Shown here: positions 41,190 to 52,390 of the stretch, piece after piece
How positions within the stretch are numbered: position 1 is the first letter of the stretch
Layout of the letters: every line of letters begins with the position of its first letter
DNA from: Methanobacterium spitsbergense
Lineage (GTDB): Archaea; Methanobacteriota; Methanobacteria; Methanobacteriales; Methanobacteriaceae
Direction: 5' to 3'
Assembly (NCBI RefSeq): GCF_019931065.1
Contig: NZ_JAIOUQ010000003.1
Coordinates: forward strand, 227,469 to 291,468
DNA length: 64,000 bases
Position numbers and translations under genes: made by a program
Notes under the pieces: model-generated
Database searches by the model: none
Told to the model about the DNA's origin: nothing
What the model saw: the letters and a program-made list of their open reading frames with translations, nothing else

Positions 41190-43505
41190 TTGGAAAAAGC
41201 CAGAATATTTGTGCAGGGAATAGTTCAGGGAGTTGGGTTCAGACCCACAGTGTACAGGATAGCTCATAAAATGCAAATTAATGGATATGTACGTAACATG
41301 GGGAATATTGTCGAAATTATTGTTGAAGGATCTGAGCATGAAATTAACGCGTTTATTAATAATTTAAAAGAAAATAAACCCCCAATATCTGAAATAACCT
41401 CTCTTGAAATAGAATGGTTAGAACATGATGTTCAATCTGAATTCAACGATTTTGTAATTCTTGAAAGTTTAGAAAACTTCTCTGGTTCCTCTGTTATACC
41501 ACCAGACATTGCAACGTGCGACAACTGCATGGAAGAAGTATTTAATAATTTAGACAGGAGACAAAAATATCCATTCATTGCATGTACAGACTGTGGCCCA
41601 CGTTTCACTGTTATAAGTTCAATTCCATACGATCGTATTCGTACTTCCATGAGTGATTTTCCACTCTGTGAAGATTGTACAGTAGAATACACTGATCCTG
41701 AAGATCGCAGATACCATGCAGAAGCAACTTGTTGTCCAGTTTGTGGACCTGAAGTATTTTTATACAAAGAAGAAATGATTAAATGTGATAATCCTGTGAA
41801 AGAAGCGTCCAAATTAATTGATGAGGGAAATATTCTCGCTGTGAAAGGTATTGGAGGCACTCACCTGGTTGTTAAAACAACTGAAGACAGCCCTGTTGAA
41901 GAACTTAGAAAAAGGCTTGGAAGATATAACCAACCATTTGCTTGTATGTCTCCAGATTTAGATACCATAAAAACCTTTGCAAAGGTTTCAGACAATGAAC
42001 AAACTACCTTAACATCCAGAAGACGGCCCATTGTAGTTTTAAATAAAAATAATAATTACTTTCTCTCACCTTCGGTATCACCTGTTCTTCATAATCTCGG
42101 TGTGATGCTTCCTTACTCTGCACTACACCACTTACTTTTTACCTACACTAATGAGCCAGCATATGTAATGACCTCTGCCAATATCCCTGGAGAACCCATG
42201 CTCATTGATAATAATGAGATAATATCAAAACTTGATGGAATAGCTGACTATTACCTCCTACACAACCGTAAAATAGTTAACAGGTGTGATGACTCTGTTG
42301 TCAGATTTAGGGGAGATGATATGGCATTTATAAGACGTTCACGAGGTTATGTTCCTGAACCATATGATTTTACTAAAATAGCTTCTGATTTAAATGTACT
42401 TGCACTCGGCCCAGAAATAGATGTTACATTCTCACTTCTTAAAGAGGGTAAATGCTATGTCTCCCAGCACATAGGAGACACAACTAAGTATGAAACATTT
42501 AGATATTTAGAAAACTCTGTAGATCATATGATGAATATTACCAAGACTGAATCTGTTGATGTAGTTGCATGTGATCTACATCCAATGTTCTTCACCACTA
42601 AACTTGCGGAGAAAATGGGTAAAGATCTTGGATCTGAAATTTTAAAGGTACAACACCACCACGCCCATGCTGCAGCCCTATGTGTTGACAATGAAGTTGA
42701 TGAACTCATATGCATAGCAGCAGACGGTGTAGGCTACGGTAATGATGGAAATGCTTGGGGAGGTGAAATTCTCCTATCACATGGATCTAATTACAAAAGG
42801 CTGGGCAGTCTAATGCAACAGAACATGGCTGGTGGTGATTTAACAACCAAATATCCTGCAAGAATGGTCATGTCAATGTTGTTTAAACACATTCCTATTG
42901 ATGATCTAGTGGATCTAATGAAAACAAAATACATAGAATACTTCAAACATGGCAACATTGAAGTGGATCTCGTTGCAAAACAGCTTCAACAGAATTTTAA
43001 TACAAGTATCACTACAAGTACAGGCAGAGTTCTTGATTCCATATCCACTATACTGGGTATTTGTGGAAAAAGAACTTATGAAGGCGAATGTGCTATGAAA
43101 CTCGAATCTGCTGCGTATTATGGTAAAGATACACTTGAAATTCCAATTGAAATTGATAAAAGCCCTATTAATGGAATGGAAACTCTAAATACATCCAAAA
43201 TTTTATTTTCAGTTTTAGAAATGAAACAAAATGGGGAAAAAATAGCCAATATAGCAGTTGCTGCACAGAAAGCTTTAGCCCTTGGGCTTGCAGAAATGGC
43301 TATGAATGCAGCTGATAAAACCGGAGTCAAAATTATAGGTGGTTCTGGAGGAGTTTTCTATAATGAGGCCATAAGTGTTACAGTGAAGAATGCGGTTGAA
43401 TCTGCAGGTTATAACTTTGTACAACATAAGAATACTTGTGCCGGTGATGGTTCTGTATCAATTGGGCAAGCAGCAATTGCGGCCTGGAAATCAAAGGGAA
43501 TTTAA
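41190..43505 (+). CDS. hypF: Hydrogenase maturation carbamoyltransferase HypF
   Basis: Makes the thiocarbamate on HypE that becomes the cyanide ligands of NiFe hydrogenases. Domains in order: acylphosphatase ([20 protein letters not shown]), two zinc fingers (CDNCMEEV ... CTDCGPRF and CEDCTVEY ... CCPVCGPEV), YrdC-like domain (about 200-390), and a Kae1-like C-terminal domain ([38 protein letters not shown]). The TTG at 41190 (771 residues) is chosen over TTG at 41163, as GGGGTG lies a few bases before it. It serves Ehb and Frh encoded elsewhere in this window. Confidence 0.94.
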   Translation: MEKARIFVQGIVQGVGFRPTVYRIAHKMQINGYVRNMGNIVEIIVEGSEHEINAFINNLKENKPPISEITSLEIEWLEHDVQSEFNDFVILESLENFSGSSVIPPDIATCDNCMEEVFNNLDRRQKYPFIACTDCGPRFTVISSIPYDRIRTSMSDFPLCEDCTVEYTDPEDRRYHAEATCCPVCGPEVFLYKEEMIKCDNPVKEASKLIDEGNILAVKGIGGTHLVVKTTEDSPVEELRKRLGRYNQPFACMSPDLDTIKTFAKVSDNEQTTLTSRRRPIVVLNKNNNYFLSPSVSPVLHNLGVMLPYSALHHLLFTYTNEPAYVMTSANIPGEPMLIDNNEIISKLDGIADYYLLHNRKIVNRCDDSVVRFRGDDMAFIRRSRGYVPEPYDFTKIASDLNVLALGPEIDVTFSLLKEGKCYVSQHIGDTTKYETFRYLENSVDHMMNITKTESVDVVACDLHPMFFTTKLAEKMGKDLGSEILKVQHHHAHAAALCVDNEVDELICIAADGVGYGNDGNAWGGEILLSHGSNYKRLGSLMQQNMAGGDLTTKYPARMVMSMLFKHIPIDDLVDLMKTKYIEYFKHGNIEVDLVAKQLQQNFNTSITTSTGRVLDSISTILGICGKRTYEGECAMKLESAAYYGKDTLEIPIEIDKSPINGMETLNTSKILFSVLEMKQNGEKIANIAVAAQKALALGLAEMAMNAADKTGVKIIGGSGGVFYNEAISVTVKNAVESAGYNFVQHKNTCAGDGSVSIGQAAIAAWKSKGI

Positions 43506-43636
43506 AAATTATATTTAAAATAAAAAATTTCATTACTAAAATTTACTTATTTGAATGATTAAGTTAGGGTAACTGATAAGGAAATTGTTTTAACTATAAC
43601 TTATTAAAATTCTTTTATTGTATTTTTTTGAGGTGT

Positions 43637-44086
43637 TCATTGGGATGTTTTATCTTTCTGTACTTCAAGATCACTTAAAAGTTTTTCTGCATGTTTTTTT
43701 GCATTATCATATTTTTTAATAAGTTTTTGAAGTTCTTCTGTTACTTCTGTTTCACCCATGTGAATTCTGCCCTCTAGTGTGTGTAGCTCTGAGAATTCCT
43801 GACCTATAACGTTCATCTTAATTGCACCAGGACCTATAAAAATCTGTATTTGAATGTCCTGAGATATGTCATAGTACTTCCTAGGCCTACCCCTTTCTAT
43901 TTTTTGGAATGAAGAACTGAGTAACCCTAATTCTTCCATTGCCCTCAGATGTTCTATTATGGCCTTCTGTCCAACTTCAAGTTCCTTCGATATTTCACTC
44001 ACAAATCTGGGCTCGTCAGTTAAAAGATTTATGATATCCCTTCGGGTTTTACAGCCCATCACATCAAGTATTGCTTCTAAATCCAT
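43637..44086 (-). CDS. ArsR-type winged-helix regulator, candidate heat-shock gene regulator
   Basis: DNA-binding protein of 149 residues. The N-terminal winged helix spans about 1-70 ([59 protein letters not shown]). The C-terminal third is a charged coiled coil ([20 protein letters not shown]) that could mediate dimerisation. It is divergent from grpE-dnaK, and a palindrome lies at the grpE start site between them, so control of that operon and of itself is plausible but inferred. No metal-binding cysteine pair typical of ArsR metal sensors is seen. Confidence 0.82.
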   Translation of the reverse strand: MDLEAILDVMGCKTRRDIINLLTDEPRFVSEISKELEVGQKAIIEHLRAMEELGLLSSSFQKIERGRPRKYYDISQDIQIQIFIGPGAIKMNVIGQEFSELHTLEGRIHMGETEVTEELQKLIKKYDNAKKHAEKLLSDLEVQKDKTSQ

Positions 44087-44154
44087 GTTATTCCACTTGT
44101 TGATTTTATGATCTTTATGATGTTATAATTTGTACTTATTTAACTAGTTGTGCG

Positions 44155-44166
44155 AAAGATTTATAT
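44155..44166 (+). promoter_or_regulatory. Promoter of grpE-dnaK (BRE and TATA box)
   Basis: GCGAAAGATTTATATAACC combines an A-rich BRE-like element with TTTATATA at about 44159-44166. Transcription would start near 44190, inside the inverted repeat listed next. The match is one of the best in the window. Confidence 0.65.
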
Positions 44167-44196
44167 AACCTTTTGTAACTATAATAGTTAAAGGTT
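44167..44196. promoter_or_regulatory. Inverted-repeat operator candidate at the grpE start site
   Basis: Arms AACCTTT (44167-44173) and AAAGGTT (44190-44196) enclose AACTAT (44177-44182) and ATAGTT (44184-44189), a nearly perfect 30-base dyad with a three-base TGT insertion on one side. It directly follows the TATA box and covers the expected transcription start, as expected for a repressor site. Confidence 0.55.
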
Positions 44197-44230
44197 ACTG
44201 TTCTTTTTATACCATATAAAAGGTGAATGA

Positions 44231-44767
44231 ATGAATGATAAACAAGAATTAGAGAAGTTAAAAAAGGATCTGGCCCATCTGGAAACTGATATCCATGAAA
44301 AAACCAAGGAAAATCAGGAAAAAGATGATGAAATTCAGAATCTAAAGGATAAAGTAGATGATTACCACTCTCAGGCACTGAGGCTACAGGCTGACTTCGA
44401 TAACTACAAAAAACGATCAGAAAAAGAGATTAAAGACTATGTTAAATACGCAAATGAAGGACTGATTCTTAAGGTTATAGATGTATATGAAGACCTTGAA
44501 AGGGCTTTAAAAGCAGATAAATCACATGACCTTAAAGAAGGTGTAGAAATGATACATAAAAAACTCGAAGATGTACTCAAAGGAGAAGGTCTCTGCGAGA
44601 TAGTTGCATCAGGAGAAAAATTCGACCCTTATAAACATGAAGCCCTCATGGTAGAAGACAATGAGAATTATGATGAAGGAACAGTTATAGAAGAGCTTGG
44701 TAAGGGCTATACCCTTGATTCCAAGGTAATTAAATATTCAATGGTTAAAGTGTGTAAAAAGAAGTAA
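44231..44767 (+). CDS. grpE: Nucleotide exchange factor GrpE
   Basis: Co-chaperone that releases ADP from DnaK. The protein has 178 residues: a long N-terminal coiled coil (about 5-50) and a C-terminal beta domain. Family marks include [32 protein letters not shown] and [17 protein letters not shown]. The ATG at 44231 sits behind AAAAGGTGAATGA; an ATG four bases upstream is out of frame. It is the first gene of the grpE-dnaK unit. Confidence 0.95.
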   Translation: MNDKQELEKLKKDLAHLETDIHEKTKENQEKDDEIQNLKDKVDDYHSQALRLQADFDNYKKRSEKEIKDYVKYANEGLILKVIDVYEDLERALKADKSHDLKEGVEMIHKKLEDVLKGEGLCEIVASGEKFDPYKHEALMVEDNENYDEGTVIEELGKGYTLDSKVIKYSMVKVCKKK

Positions 44768-44820
44768 CCTTAATCTTATAAATTTAAAAATGACGTGTAT
44801 TAATAAAAGAGGTGAATATT

Positions 44821-46680
44821 ATGGCAAAGAAAGAGAAAATAATTGGTATAGATCTGGGTACAAGTAACTCAGCAGCAGCAGCACTAATTGGTGGTAAAGC
44901 AACCATAATTCCTAGTGCAGAAGGTGCAACACAATATGGTAAAGCATTTCCAAGTTATGTGGCTTTCACTAAAGATGGAGAACGTCTTGTTGGTGAACCT
45001 GCAAGAAGACAGGCAGTAACAAATCCAGAACACACTATTAGCGCCATAAAAAGAAGTATGGGAACAGATTACAAAGTCAACATCCTAGGTAAAGAATACA
45101 CCCCACAGGAAATATCAGCTTTCATACTACAAAAAATTAAAAAAGATGCAGAGGCATTTTTAGGAGAGGAAGTAAACAAAGCCGTAATCACTGTACCTGC
45201 ATATTTCAATGATAATCAAAGAACAGCTACTAAAGATGCAGGAACGATAGCTGGTCTTGAAGTTGTACGTCTTGTTAACGAACCAACAGCAGCCAGCCTT
45301 GCATATGGTATAGACAAAGAAGCTGAAGAGGAATTAGAGATACTAGTATTCGATTTCGGTGGTGGAACACTGGATGTCACTGTTATGGACTTCGGAGGAG
45401 GAGTATTTGAAGTAAGATCAACCAGTGGTGATACTAGTCTTGGTGGAACTGATATGGACAACTCCATAATGAAGCACTTAGCTGAAGAGTTCAAACGTGA
45501 CACTGGGGTTGACTTAATGATGGATGATCAAGCAGTTCAGAGGCTAAGGGAAGCATCAGAAAAAGCTAAAATAGAACTTTCAACAACCTTAACAAGTGAT
45601 ATAAATCTACCATTCATTACTGCAACTGCAGAGGGTCCTAAACACCTTACTGCAACTCTTACAAGGGCCAAACTTGAAGAACTTGTTGATCCTATCATTA
45701 AAAAATGTTCAGGACCATTGGAACAGGCAATTAAAGACGCTAAAATGAGTAAATCAGACATAAACAAAATCATACTCGTTGGAGGACCTACAAGGATGCC
45801 TGTTGTACAGAAATTTGTCGAAAAATTCATTGGAAAACCTGCAGAAAGTGGAATAGACCCAATGGAATGTGTTGCAATGGGAGCAGCTATTCAGGGTGGA
45901 GTTATGGCTGGTGAAATCAAAGATCTAGTACTACTCGATGTAACACCGCTATCTCTAGGTATTGAAACTCTTGGAGGAGTTTTCACCCAGCTCATTGAAA
46001 GGAATACCACCATACCAACTAAGAAAAGTCAAGTTTTCACAACTGCAGCTGACAGTCAACCTTCTGTGGACATACATGTGCTTCAGGGTGAAAGGCCAAT
46101 GGCAGCTGACAATTCAACACTCGGCAGATTCCAACTCGTTGGAATACCACCTGCTCCAAGAGGAATCCCACAAATTGAGGTTTCATTTGATATAGATGCT
46201 AATGGAATTATTAATGTATCTGCAAAGGATATGGGAACAGGTAAAGAACAAAGAATTACAATAACAGCACCAAACAAGCTCTCAAAAGAAGAAATCGAAA
46301 GAAAAGTTAAAGAAGCAGAGCAGCATGCAGAAGAAGACAAAAAACGTCAAGAAGAGATTGAAATTAGAAACAATGCAGACTCAATGATATACACATCAGG
46401 AAAAACCTTAGAAGAACTGGGCGACAAAGTAGATGCAGACAAAAAATCCAAAATTGAAGGTCTAATAAAAGAACTCAGGGAACTTATTGCAGGTGATGAT
46501 CTAGATTCAATTAAATCTAAGACAGATGAACTAACCAAGATCGTTCAGGAGATAGGAGCTGCAATTTATCAAGAAGCACAACAAGCACAACAGGAAGCTC
46601 AAGGTGAATCAGAAGAAACTCAAAAGGATAACAAAGACAACGACGAAACAATAGATGCAGACTACGAAGTAAAAAAATAA
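44821..46680 (+). CDS. dnaK: Molecular chaperone DnaK (Hsp70)
   Basis: ATP-dependent Hsp70 of about 619 residues. Nucleotide-binding domain motifs: [70 protein letters not shown] and LVGGPTRMP. The substrate-binding domain begins at [16 protein letters not shown]. The C-terminus ends in a charged, flexible tail. The ATG at 44821 is used; a GTG nine bases earlier lies within the GAGGTG ribosome site. A gap of about 50 bases separates it from grpE. Confidence 0.97.
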   Translation: MAKKEKIIGIDLGTSNSAAAALIGGKATIIPSAEGATQYGKAFPSYVAFTKDGERLVGEPARRQAVTNPEHTISAIKRSMGTDYKVNILGKEYTPQEISAFILQKIKKDAEAFLGEEVNKAVITVPAYFNDNQRTATKDAGTIAGLEVVRLVNEPTAASLAYGIDKEAEEELEILVFDFGGGTLDVTVMDFGGGVFEVRSTSGDTSLGGTDMDNSIMKHLAEEFKRDTGVDLMMDDQAVQRLREASEKAKIELSTTLTSDINLPFITATAEGPKHLTATLTRAKLEELVDPIIKKCSGPLEQAIKDAKMSKSDINKIILVGGPTRMPVVQKFVEKFIGKPAESGIDPMECVAMGAAIQGGVMAGEIKDLVLLDVTPLSLGIETLGGVFTQLIERNTTIPTKKSQVFTTAADSQPSVDIHVLQGERPMAADNSTLGRFQLVGIPPAPRGIPQIEVSFDIDANGIINVSAKDMGTGKEQRITITAPNKLSKEEIERKVKEAEQHAEEDKKRQEEIEIRNNADSMIYTSGKTLEELGDKVDADKKSKIEGLIKELRELIAGDDLDSIKSKTDELTKIVQEIGAAIYQEAQQAQQEAQGESEETQKDNKDNDETIDADYEVKK

Positions 46681-46690
46681 GTTAAATATT

Positions 46691-46722
46691 TAGAGTCAGG
46701 AATTTTATTTCCTGCTCTATTA
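46691..46722 (+). terminator. Hairpin downstream of dnaK
   Basis: Stem GAG(T)CAGGAA / TTCCTG-CTC with an ATTTTAT-type loop, eleven bases after the dnaK stop, followed by AT-rich sequence. It probably ends or attenuates the grpE-dnaK transcript before dnaJ. Confidence 0.4.
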
Positions 46723-46912
46723 ATTATTTTCATCTAAAGAATCTTAGAATATTACTAAATTAATTCATATTATGTGATCATAAAAATTTTAATATTGATG
46801 ATGACATCAATTAAATAGTTTCAGTATAATAATTTAAATCTCATACTTATATTCATATAAAAATTTCATGTTGATCAATGAGTGATCAAAATTAATTGAG
46901 GGTAAGATTATA

Positions 46913-48082
46913 ATGGCAGAAAAGCGTGATTACTACGAAGTCCTTGGAGTGGATAAGGGCGCAGACAAAAAAGATATTAAAAAGGCTTATCGTAAACTAG
47001 CGATGAAGTACCATCCTGATGTAAGCGAAGACAAAGAGTCAGGTGAAAAATTTAAAGAAATTAGCGAAGCTTATGCAATACTTTCTGATACAGAAAAAAG
47101 ACAGACCTATGATCAATATGGACATGCAGGAATGAATGGATTCTCGCAGGAAGATATATACAACAATGTTAACTTCGATGACATATTCAGAGGATTTGGA
47201 TTTGGTGGAGGTCAAGGAGGAAATCGCAGTGGAGGCGGTTTTGAAAGTATTTTTGACCTATTTGGATTTGGTGGGAACACTAGAAATGGACCAAGCCAAG
47301 GTGAAGATGTATACTATGAAATGAACATTACCCTTGAAGAAGCAGCATTGGGCCTTGAAAAAGACATAGAAGTACCCCATAAGAAGACATGCCCACACTG
47401 TCAGGGAACAAAAGCAGAACCTGGTACAGACACCAGAACATGCCCTGAATGTGGTGGTTCTGGACAGGTTCGCCAGGTCAGCAACACCCCATTAGGTCAG
47501 TTTGCAACAGTACGCCCATGTAGAACATGTAGAGGAGAAGGACAGATTATTGACACACCTTGTACTGAATGTCATGGAAAAGGAATAGTTAAACATAAAA
47601 GTACCATCCATATTAAAATACCTCCAGGCGTGGAAGATGGCAGTCGCTTACGTGTACCCGGTGAAGGAGATGTTGGAAAACGAGGAGGACCTCCTGGCGA
47701 TCTTTATGTTATGATAGGTGTGAAAAAACATCAGTTATTCCAAAGAGAAGGATCAGACCTCACATATAATATGCCAATAAGCTTTGTACAGGCTTCGTTA
47801 GGAGATACTGTTGAAGCACCCACCTTAACAGGGGCCGTTGATCTTAAAATACCTGCAGGAACACAGACTGGAACATCATTCAGAATACGGGGTGAAGGAA
47901 TGCCACATCTTCGTTGGAATGGTAAAGGTAATCTTTACGTCAAGGTTAAGATAGTTACTCCAAAGAAACTTAGCCCAAAACAAAAGGAACTTCTTGCAGA
48001 ATTTGCTGATGTAAGTGGTGAAGAAATATATGCTGAGGATAAAGGTTTTTTTGAAAAAGTAAAGGAAGTTATTAATCACTGA
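46913..48082 (+). CDS. dnaJ: Co-chaperone DnaJ (Hsp40)
   Basis: Type I Hsp40 of 389 residues. J domain at 4-70 with the HPD motif ([13 protein letters not shown]), a Gly/Phe-rich linker ([16 protein letters not shown]), and four zinc-binding repeats [27 protein letters not shown] and CTECHGKGI. It stimulates the ATPase of DnaK and binds unfolded proteins. The 230-base gap and the hairpin after dnaK suggest that it may also have its own promoter. Confidence 0.96.
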   Translation: MAEKRDYYEVLGVDKGADKKDIKKAYRKLAMKYHPDVSEDKESGEKFKEISEAYAILSDTEKRQTYDQYGHAGMNGFSQEDIYNNVNFDDIFRGFGFGGGQGGNRSGGGFESIFDLFGFGGNTRNGPSQGEDVYYEMNITLEEAALGLEKDIEVPHKKTCPHCQGTKAEPGTDTRTCPECGGSGQVRQVSNTPLGQFATVRPCRTCRGEGQIIDTPCTECHGKGIVKHKSTIHIKIPPGVEDGSRLRVPGEGDVGKRGGPPGDLYVMIGVKKHQLFQREGSDLTYNMPISFVQASLGDTVEAPTLTGAVDLKIPAGTQTGTSFRIRGEGMPHLRWNGKGNLYVKVKIVTPKKLSPKQKELLAEFADVSGEEIYAEDKGFFEKVKEVINH

Positions 48083-48314
48083 TAACTTTTCAAACATTTT
48101 ATTTAAACATTAAATTTTCTATTTTTTCACTTGTAAAATACAATCAATTAAATCAATGCTAGCTACATGAAAACTCTATTGTAAATATTAATTCATTTAT
48201 TTTATTTTAGAATACTGCTTTTATATTGATTGAGTTAGATCCATGACACATTGCAGATCATTATGTCCCCATGTGTTGGAATAAATGTTGAGATTTCAAT
48301 TAATTGACTGAAAT

Positions 48315-49004
48315 TTAAATAATTCCTAATTTAAATAATCCCACCCATACAAGGTAAACACCAATTACGATTAGAACTACTCCCATTAGATAATGCCCAT
48401 TTCTTTGCATCCATTTGTTAACTTTTGACAGAATTTTATTGGCCTTTTCTGGAAATAAAAGATATATTCCAAGAGGTACTTCACAAACCATCAAGGTTAT
48501 GAATGTTAAAATTATCACAATAATTAATTTTCCAATTGGATCAACCAATGATACTCCAATTTCTTTGCCAGCTTCAAGAATAATTATGGTAGTTGAGAAG
48601 TTTATTAAAAACATTCCAAAACCAAATGATAATCCTTCAATAAATAATATTAAATTTGATGATTCTTTACCAATTCCTTGAAAACGTTTTTTTGGAGCAT
48701 TTTGAGGTTGAAAAATTCTTTTTATACCAAATAATAACAGAATAATACCCAATAAAACATCAATTCCTGCTAATATTGGATCAGGTGTTGGAGATGTTGA
48801 AGTTACTCCTGCACTTAGAAGTATTCCAAGAATAACAACTATTAAAATCAAAATGATTGCACCAAAATAATATCCAAAACCTTGGAGTTTTGGTCTTTTA
48901 GAAATTGATAAAAGGAGTATTATCCCCATTAATGCCGTAGGACTAACAGCTGCACCTAATGCAAGTGGTATAATCTGTGTTAGAAGCGTTAAGAATGATG
49001 ACAT
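48315..49004 (-). CDS. GAP/LysE-like membrane protein
   Basis: Membrane protein of 229 residues with six hydrophobic segments. The start, LLTQIIPLALGAAVSPTALMGIILLLS, matches the GAP family (Sap, LysE-related) proteins, in which the N-terminal helix carries a conserved P-T/S pattern. Members have been linked to export of lipids or small molecules; the substrate here is unknown. It is transcribed alone. Confidence 0.68.
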   Translation of the reverse strand: MSSFLTLLTQIIPLALGAAVSPTALMGIILLLSISKRPKLQGFGYYFGAIILILIVVILGILLSAGVTSTSPTPDPILAGIDVLLGIILLLFGIKRIFQPQNAPKKRFQGIGKESSNLILFIEGLSFGFGMFLINFSTTIIILEAGKEIGVSLVDPIGKLIIVIILTFITLMVCEVPLGIYLLFPEKANKILSKVNKWMQRNGHYLMGVVLIVIGVYLVWVGLFKLGII

Positions 49005-49204
49005 AATTTAACCGTTTTTAATCAATATTCTTAATTATTTTTTTAAATTTAATATTATAAATGTTTATTTCAACAATTCATTTATAATATTGTAGTAATC
49101 TTGATTTTTGATAGTTCATCAACTTATATTAAGATCTTGAAAAATTAAATGAAAATTTGTCTTATCGAATTAATTAATTCAAAAAAAAGCAAAAAATTAA
49201 TTAA

Positions 49205-49496
49205 ATGACATGCCGAGAGTAACCCACCTTCTGTTTAAGCAGCATTCATCTATGCGGATTACCTCTACTTCGTACAGGACTCATAAGTAGTATTTACCCT
49301 TGCATCCCGTGGAATGGCCGTCTCACCGTTCCTTCTGATGTCATCAGCTTCGCATCATGTTCATTCATCAGAAGACGTGTCGTTTCTGCTCCATGGTCCC
49401 GCTTCTCAGCGTATGCCTTCTGACACCACGGTTCTGTATGATGGATGGAGTTTCCTCAGTTTACGAAAAACCGTTAGCTGCCCTTCGGCTTGCCAT
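49205..49496 (-). ncRNA. rnpB: RNase P RNA
   Basis: The catalytic RNA of RNase P, which trims the 5' ends of tRNA precursors. The ends pair over twelve bases with a single mismatch (ATGGCAAGCCGA with TCGGCATGTCAT; helix P1). The conserved core is seen as CTGAGGAAACTCC near the 5' side and ACAGAAGGTGGGTTACTC near the 3' end, which form the P4 region in archaeal RNase P RNAs. Length is about 292 bases. It starts twelve bases after the initiator tRNA gene and probably shares its transcript. Confidence 0.93.
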
Positions 49497-49508
49497 TTAA
49501 AAATAAAA

Positions 49509-49584
<76 letters not shown>

Positions 49585-49610
49585 TACTATGACTGTTTAC
49601 TCCTTACAGC

Positions 49611-49618
49611 ATATAAAG
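49611..49618 (-). promoter_or_regulatory. TATA box of the tRNA-iMet/rnpB unit
   Basis: Minus-strand AAAACTTTATATGC; CTTTATAT lies about 31 bases before the tRNA 5' end. No comparable element exists in the twelve bases between the tRNA and rnpB. Confidence 0.6.
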
Positions 49619-50015
49619 TTTTGCATTGAATATTTCCGATTGAACATCTAATTTAACAGTTTCCATTAATTTAACTAAGTTGCTTGATTTAATATAATAC
49701 ATATTATCTTCTTTATCAAGATGATAACATGTAACAGTGATTATGGATGCGTAACTATCAGATCAAGAACTTCATTTTAGGAAGTGTTATCGTAGTAATT
49801 TAAAATATTTAGGAAAGAAAAACTACATGATTTGATACAAATATTTAGTTATATTTAAAATTGTTTTTTGACCCATTAAAACGATAATCCTGTTCATAAC
49901 CATCATTCAGCATAAAATTCTTAATATTTCTATAAAAAATATAAAAAAAATGGTAATTTATATTTAGTTTATAACTTAAGCTTAAATTAAATAATCAGTA
50001 TATTTGGTTATTGGA
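49619..50015. other. Intergenic region without a recognised gene
   Basis: About 400 AT-rich bases between the tRNA promoter and the end of the coiled-coil gene. No RNA gene and no supportable reading frame were found. Confidence 0.4.
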
Positions 50016-50609
50016 TTATTCTTCAATATTTTCGAGTTTATCTAGCCTTTCCTCAATTTTTTCTAGTTTTTTATTGGTGTATCCTCTGTATTCATTGAAT
50101 CTGCTGTCAAGTTCTCCTAAATCTCTAGACACTTTACTGTACCTTTTTTCGAGATCAACAACATCATTCTTGGTTGCAAGTTCCCAATCTTTAATTAGCT
50201 GATCACTTTTATCATCCAAAAATAACTCTATCTTACTTGAGAGTAAATCTGTGCTCTTTGGAACACCTTTAACAGTTCCTTTTATTTTTTCACTCACGCC
50301 AGCCATTCTTTCACTGACTCCGTCAATCATACTGCCCTCAATTGTTACTTTTTCACTTGCTCCAGAAACTGCTGAACGAGCTTTCTCTCCCATTCCTGAC
50401 ATCTTATCACCAATTCCATTTCCATTTCCATCTATATTTTCATTTTCATCGGCTCCAGAAACTGCTGAACGAGCTTTTTCTCCTGTTTCATTTATTACAG
50501 AACGTGCCCTGGAAAATGATGGATTTCTGGTATCTTGCAGATAGTAATAAAGCAAAATTACAATTGCCCCTGCAAGTATGAGTACCGCAAGTAATTCCAA
50601 TGGGGTCAT
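50016..50609 (-). CDS. Membrane-anchored protein with internal repeats and coiled coil
   Basis: Protein of 197 residues: N-terminal membrane helix ([18 protein letters not shown]), then a low-complexity region in which [11 protein letters not shown] occurs twice (a 32-base direct repeat at 50359-50390 and 50452-50483), then a charged helical region ending in a coiled coil ([19 protein letters not shown]). No family recognised. The start overlaps the upstream gene's stop by four bases, so the two act as one operon and may form a complex through their coiled coils. Confidence 0.7.
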   Translation of the reverse strand: MTPLELLAVLILAGAIVILLYYYLQDTRNPSFSRARSVINETGEKARSAVSGADENENIDGNGNGIGDKMSGMGEKARSAVSGASEKVTIEGSMIDGVSERMAGVSEKIKGTVKGVPKSTDLLSSKIELFLDDKSDQLIKDWELATKNDVVDLEKRYSKVSRDLGELDSRFNEYRGYTNKKLEKIEERLDKLENIEE

Positions 50610-51028
50610 TTACGTTTTCCCTCCTTAACTTTACCTGTTTTCTTTTCAAGTTCTTCTTCCTTCTTTTCTATATCCATTAGTAGTTTTTGGAGTTTTGCAT
50701 ATTCTGTTTTAGCTTCAAGACGATTAACCCTCTCGTTTATCTCACTATGGAGATATCCTGCTTTATGCATGAGATCTGAGGTTGTTTCCCTAATATTGGT
50801 CAATTTTTCTTGCTGATCTTTTGGAAGAACGATATCGCTCATCATACGCTTAGATTCAAGGTCACGTTCCACCAACTCTATCTTTTTGAGTTCAGCTTGT
50901 TTTGTAAGAAATTCAACATTTGTCTGAGCTTCTCTAACTCTTCTCCATTGCATAAGTGCAACTATAAGTCCAACAACCACTATGGCCGCTATTACTATAT
51001 AAAATACATTTTGATCAATTGCTACCAT
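50606..51028 (-). CDS. Membrane-anchored coiled-coil protein
   Basis: Protein of 140 residues with an N-terminal membrane helix ([19 protein letters not shown]) and a long charged helical tail, strongly coiled-coil at about 100-140 ([20 protein letters not shown]). No enzymatic motif. It overlaps the following membrane-anchored coiled-coil gene by four bases. An envelope or division scaffold is possible, but nothing in the sequence proves it. Confidence 0.68.
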   Translation of the reverse strand: MVAIDQNVFYIVIAAIVVVGLIVALMQWRRVREAQTNVEFLTKQAELKKIELVERDLESKRMMSDIVLPKDQQEKLTNIRETTSDLMHKAGYLHSEINERVNRLEAKTEYAKLQKLLMDIEKKEEELEKKTGKVKEGKRK

Positions 51029-51344
51029 ATTATTACCCCTTTACAGTTTATCAAAACTTATATATGTATTTTTTTTAAACTAACCAAATATCCTTTCTAT
51101 TTTCAATATAAATTAATTTTGAAGGATTCTAAATCATAGCCCTGTATTTTATTCACATCTTAATATGAAAAATTATTTGCACCTGATTTTTATATAGTGG
51201 TTTTTATAATAATATTGTATTAGATGTTATTTTAAATTTACTAGTTGAAAAGAAGAATTAAAATATTAGATTAATATTAATTGAGTTTAAATCAAAATAA
51301 AAGAAATTATTTGTAATCAATTTTAAATAGTATAAGTGAGTGTT
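51029..51344. other. Intergenic region before the map gene
   Basis: About 315 bases, AT-rich, between divergent genes. A TATA-like stretch (TTTTATATAGTGG) lies at about 51187-51199. No gene was recognised. Confidence 0.4.
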
Positions 51345-52262
51345 ATGATGGAAATGTATAAAAAACCAGGCCAAATCGTTTCAAAGGTCAGAAAAATGGC
51401 TGTTGATCATATCAAAGCTGATATGAAAATCATAGATCTTGTTGAATATGTTGAAAATAATATAATTGAAATGGGAGGAATGCCCGCATTTCCATGTAAT
51501 GTTTCTATAAATGAAGTAACTGCACATTATACCTCACCTCCAGGGGATGATTCAACCATCAAAAGAGGAGATTTAGTTAAAATCGATTTAGGTGCCCATG
51601 TAGAGGGTTACATTGCAGATTCTGCAGTTAGTGTTCTTGTTGGTGCAGATGATTACACTGATCTTGATTCATCTGAACACGATTTAAATTTGAAGATGAT
51701 AGAAACAGCACAAAATGCTCTTGAAAGTGCTATTAATACTATAAAAGATGGTATTGAAATTGGTAAGGTTGGAACTGCTATTGAAGAAACTATTAATCAG
51801 AACAACCTTAATTCAGTTTCCAATTTAACAGGACATAGTATGGATCGCTGGATACTGCATTCAGGTGTTTCTGTTCCTAATATTAAAGAAGATAATAAAC
51901 ACATAATCCAAGAAGGAGATGTTCTTGCAATAGAACCATTCGTAACTAATGGAATCGGTCGTGTGGGAGATATGAATGATACATACATCTTCAGATTCCT
52001 AAGAGATCGTCCAATGCGTATGGTTCAAGCAAGAAAACTTCTTAAAATAATTGAAATAAATTACAGGACTCTTCCTTTTTCCCAAAGATGGTTAACAGAA
52101 CATATAAACTCGAAACATCTTAATATGGCAATGAGACAACTGCTATCATCCCGTGCAATATATCCGTATCATGTTTTAAAGGAAAAAAGTAATGCAAGGG
52201 TAGCTCAAGCAGAACACACAGTAATTGTGGAGTCTGACGGATGTAAAATAATAACCGAATAA
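51345..52262 (+). CDS. map: Methionine aminopeptidase, type II
   Basis: Removes the initiator methionine from new proteins. The metal ligands are visible in order: [20 protein letters not shown] (two Asp), [10 protein letters not shown] (His), [10 protein letters not shown] (Glu) and [10 protein letters not shown] (Glu). The insert of about 60 residues before the C-terminal strand is typical of type II enzymes. The ATG pair at 51345 and 51348 is preferred over the GTG at 51336. Convergent with frhB. Confidence 0.95.
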   Translation: MMEMYKKPGQIVSKVRKMAVDHIKADMKIIDLVEYVENNIIEMGGMPAFPCNVSINEVTAHYTSPPGDDSTIKRGDLVKIDLGAHVEGYIADSAVSVLVGADDYTDLDSSEHDLNLKMIETAQNALESAINTIKDGIEIGKVGTAIEETINQNNLNSVSNLTGHSMDRWILHSGVSVPNIKEDNKHIIQEGDVLAIEPFVTNGIGRVGDMNDTYIFRFLRDRPMRMVQARKLLKIIEINYRTLPFSQRWLTEHINSKHLNMAMRQLLSSRAIYPYHVLKEKSNARVAQAEHTVIVESDGCKIITE

Positions 52263-52336
52263 AATATTAAAAATTTTACGAGACATCCTCGATTTAAATT
52301 AAAATAAGAACTTAAATAATTATTTTAAAAATAAAG

Positions 52337-52377
52337 ACAGAAGTAAGGGGATTAAATCCCACTTTACTATATTCTGT
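52337..52377 (-). terminator. Long hairpin terminator behind frhB
   Basis: On the minus strand ACAGA...AGTAA...GGGATT pairs with AATCCC...TTACT...TCTGT, about 16 paired bases in three blocks, followed by CTTTATTTTTAAAATAA. It starts just after the frhB stop and lies between two convergent genes. Confidence 0.5.
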
Positions 52378-52390
52378 ACAATTTCTTTGC

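Noticed and set aside
41432..41860. Antisense open frame inside hypF
   Set aside because: No ribosome site, and hypF is intact with all domains on the other strand.
43637..44086. Direct orthologue of the Pyrococcus heat-shock repressor Phr
   Set aside because: Same broad fold and role are possible, but the protein is shorter and has a coiled-coil C-terminus; orthology cannot be claimed.
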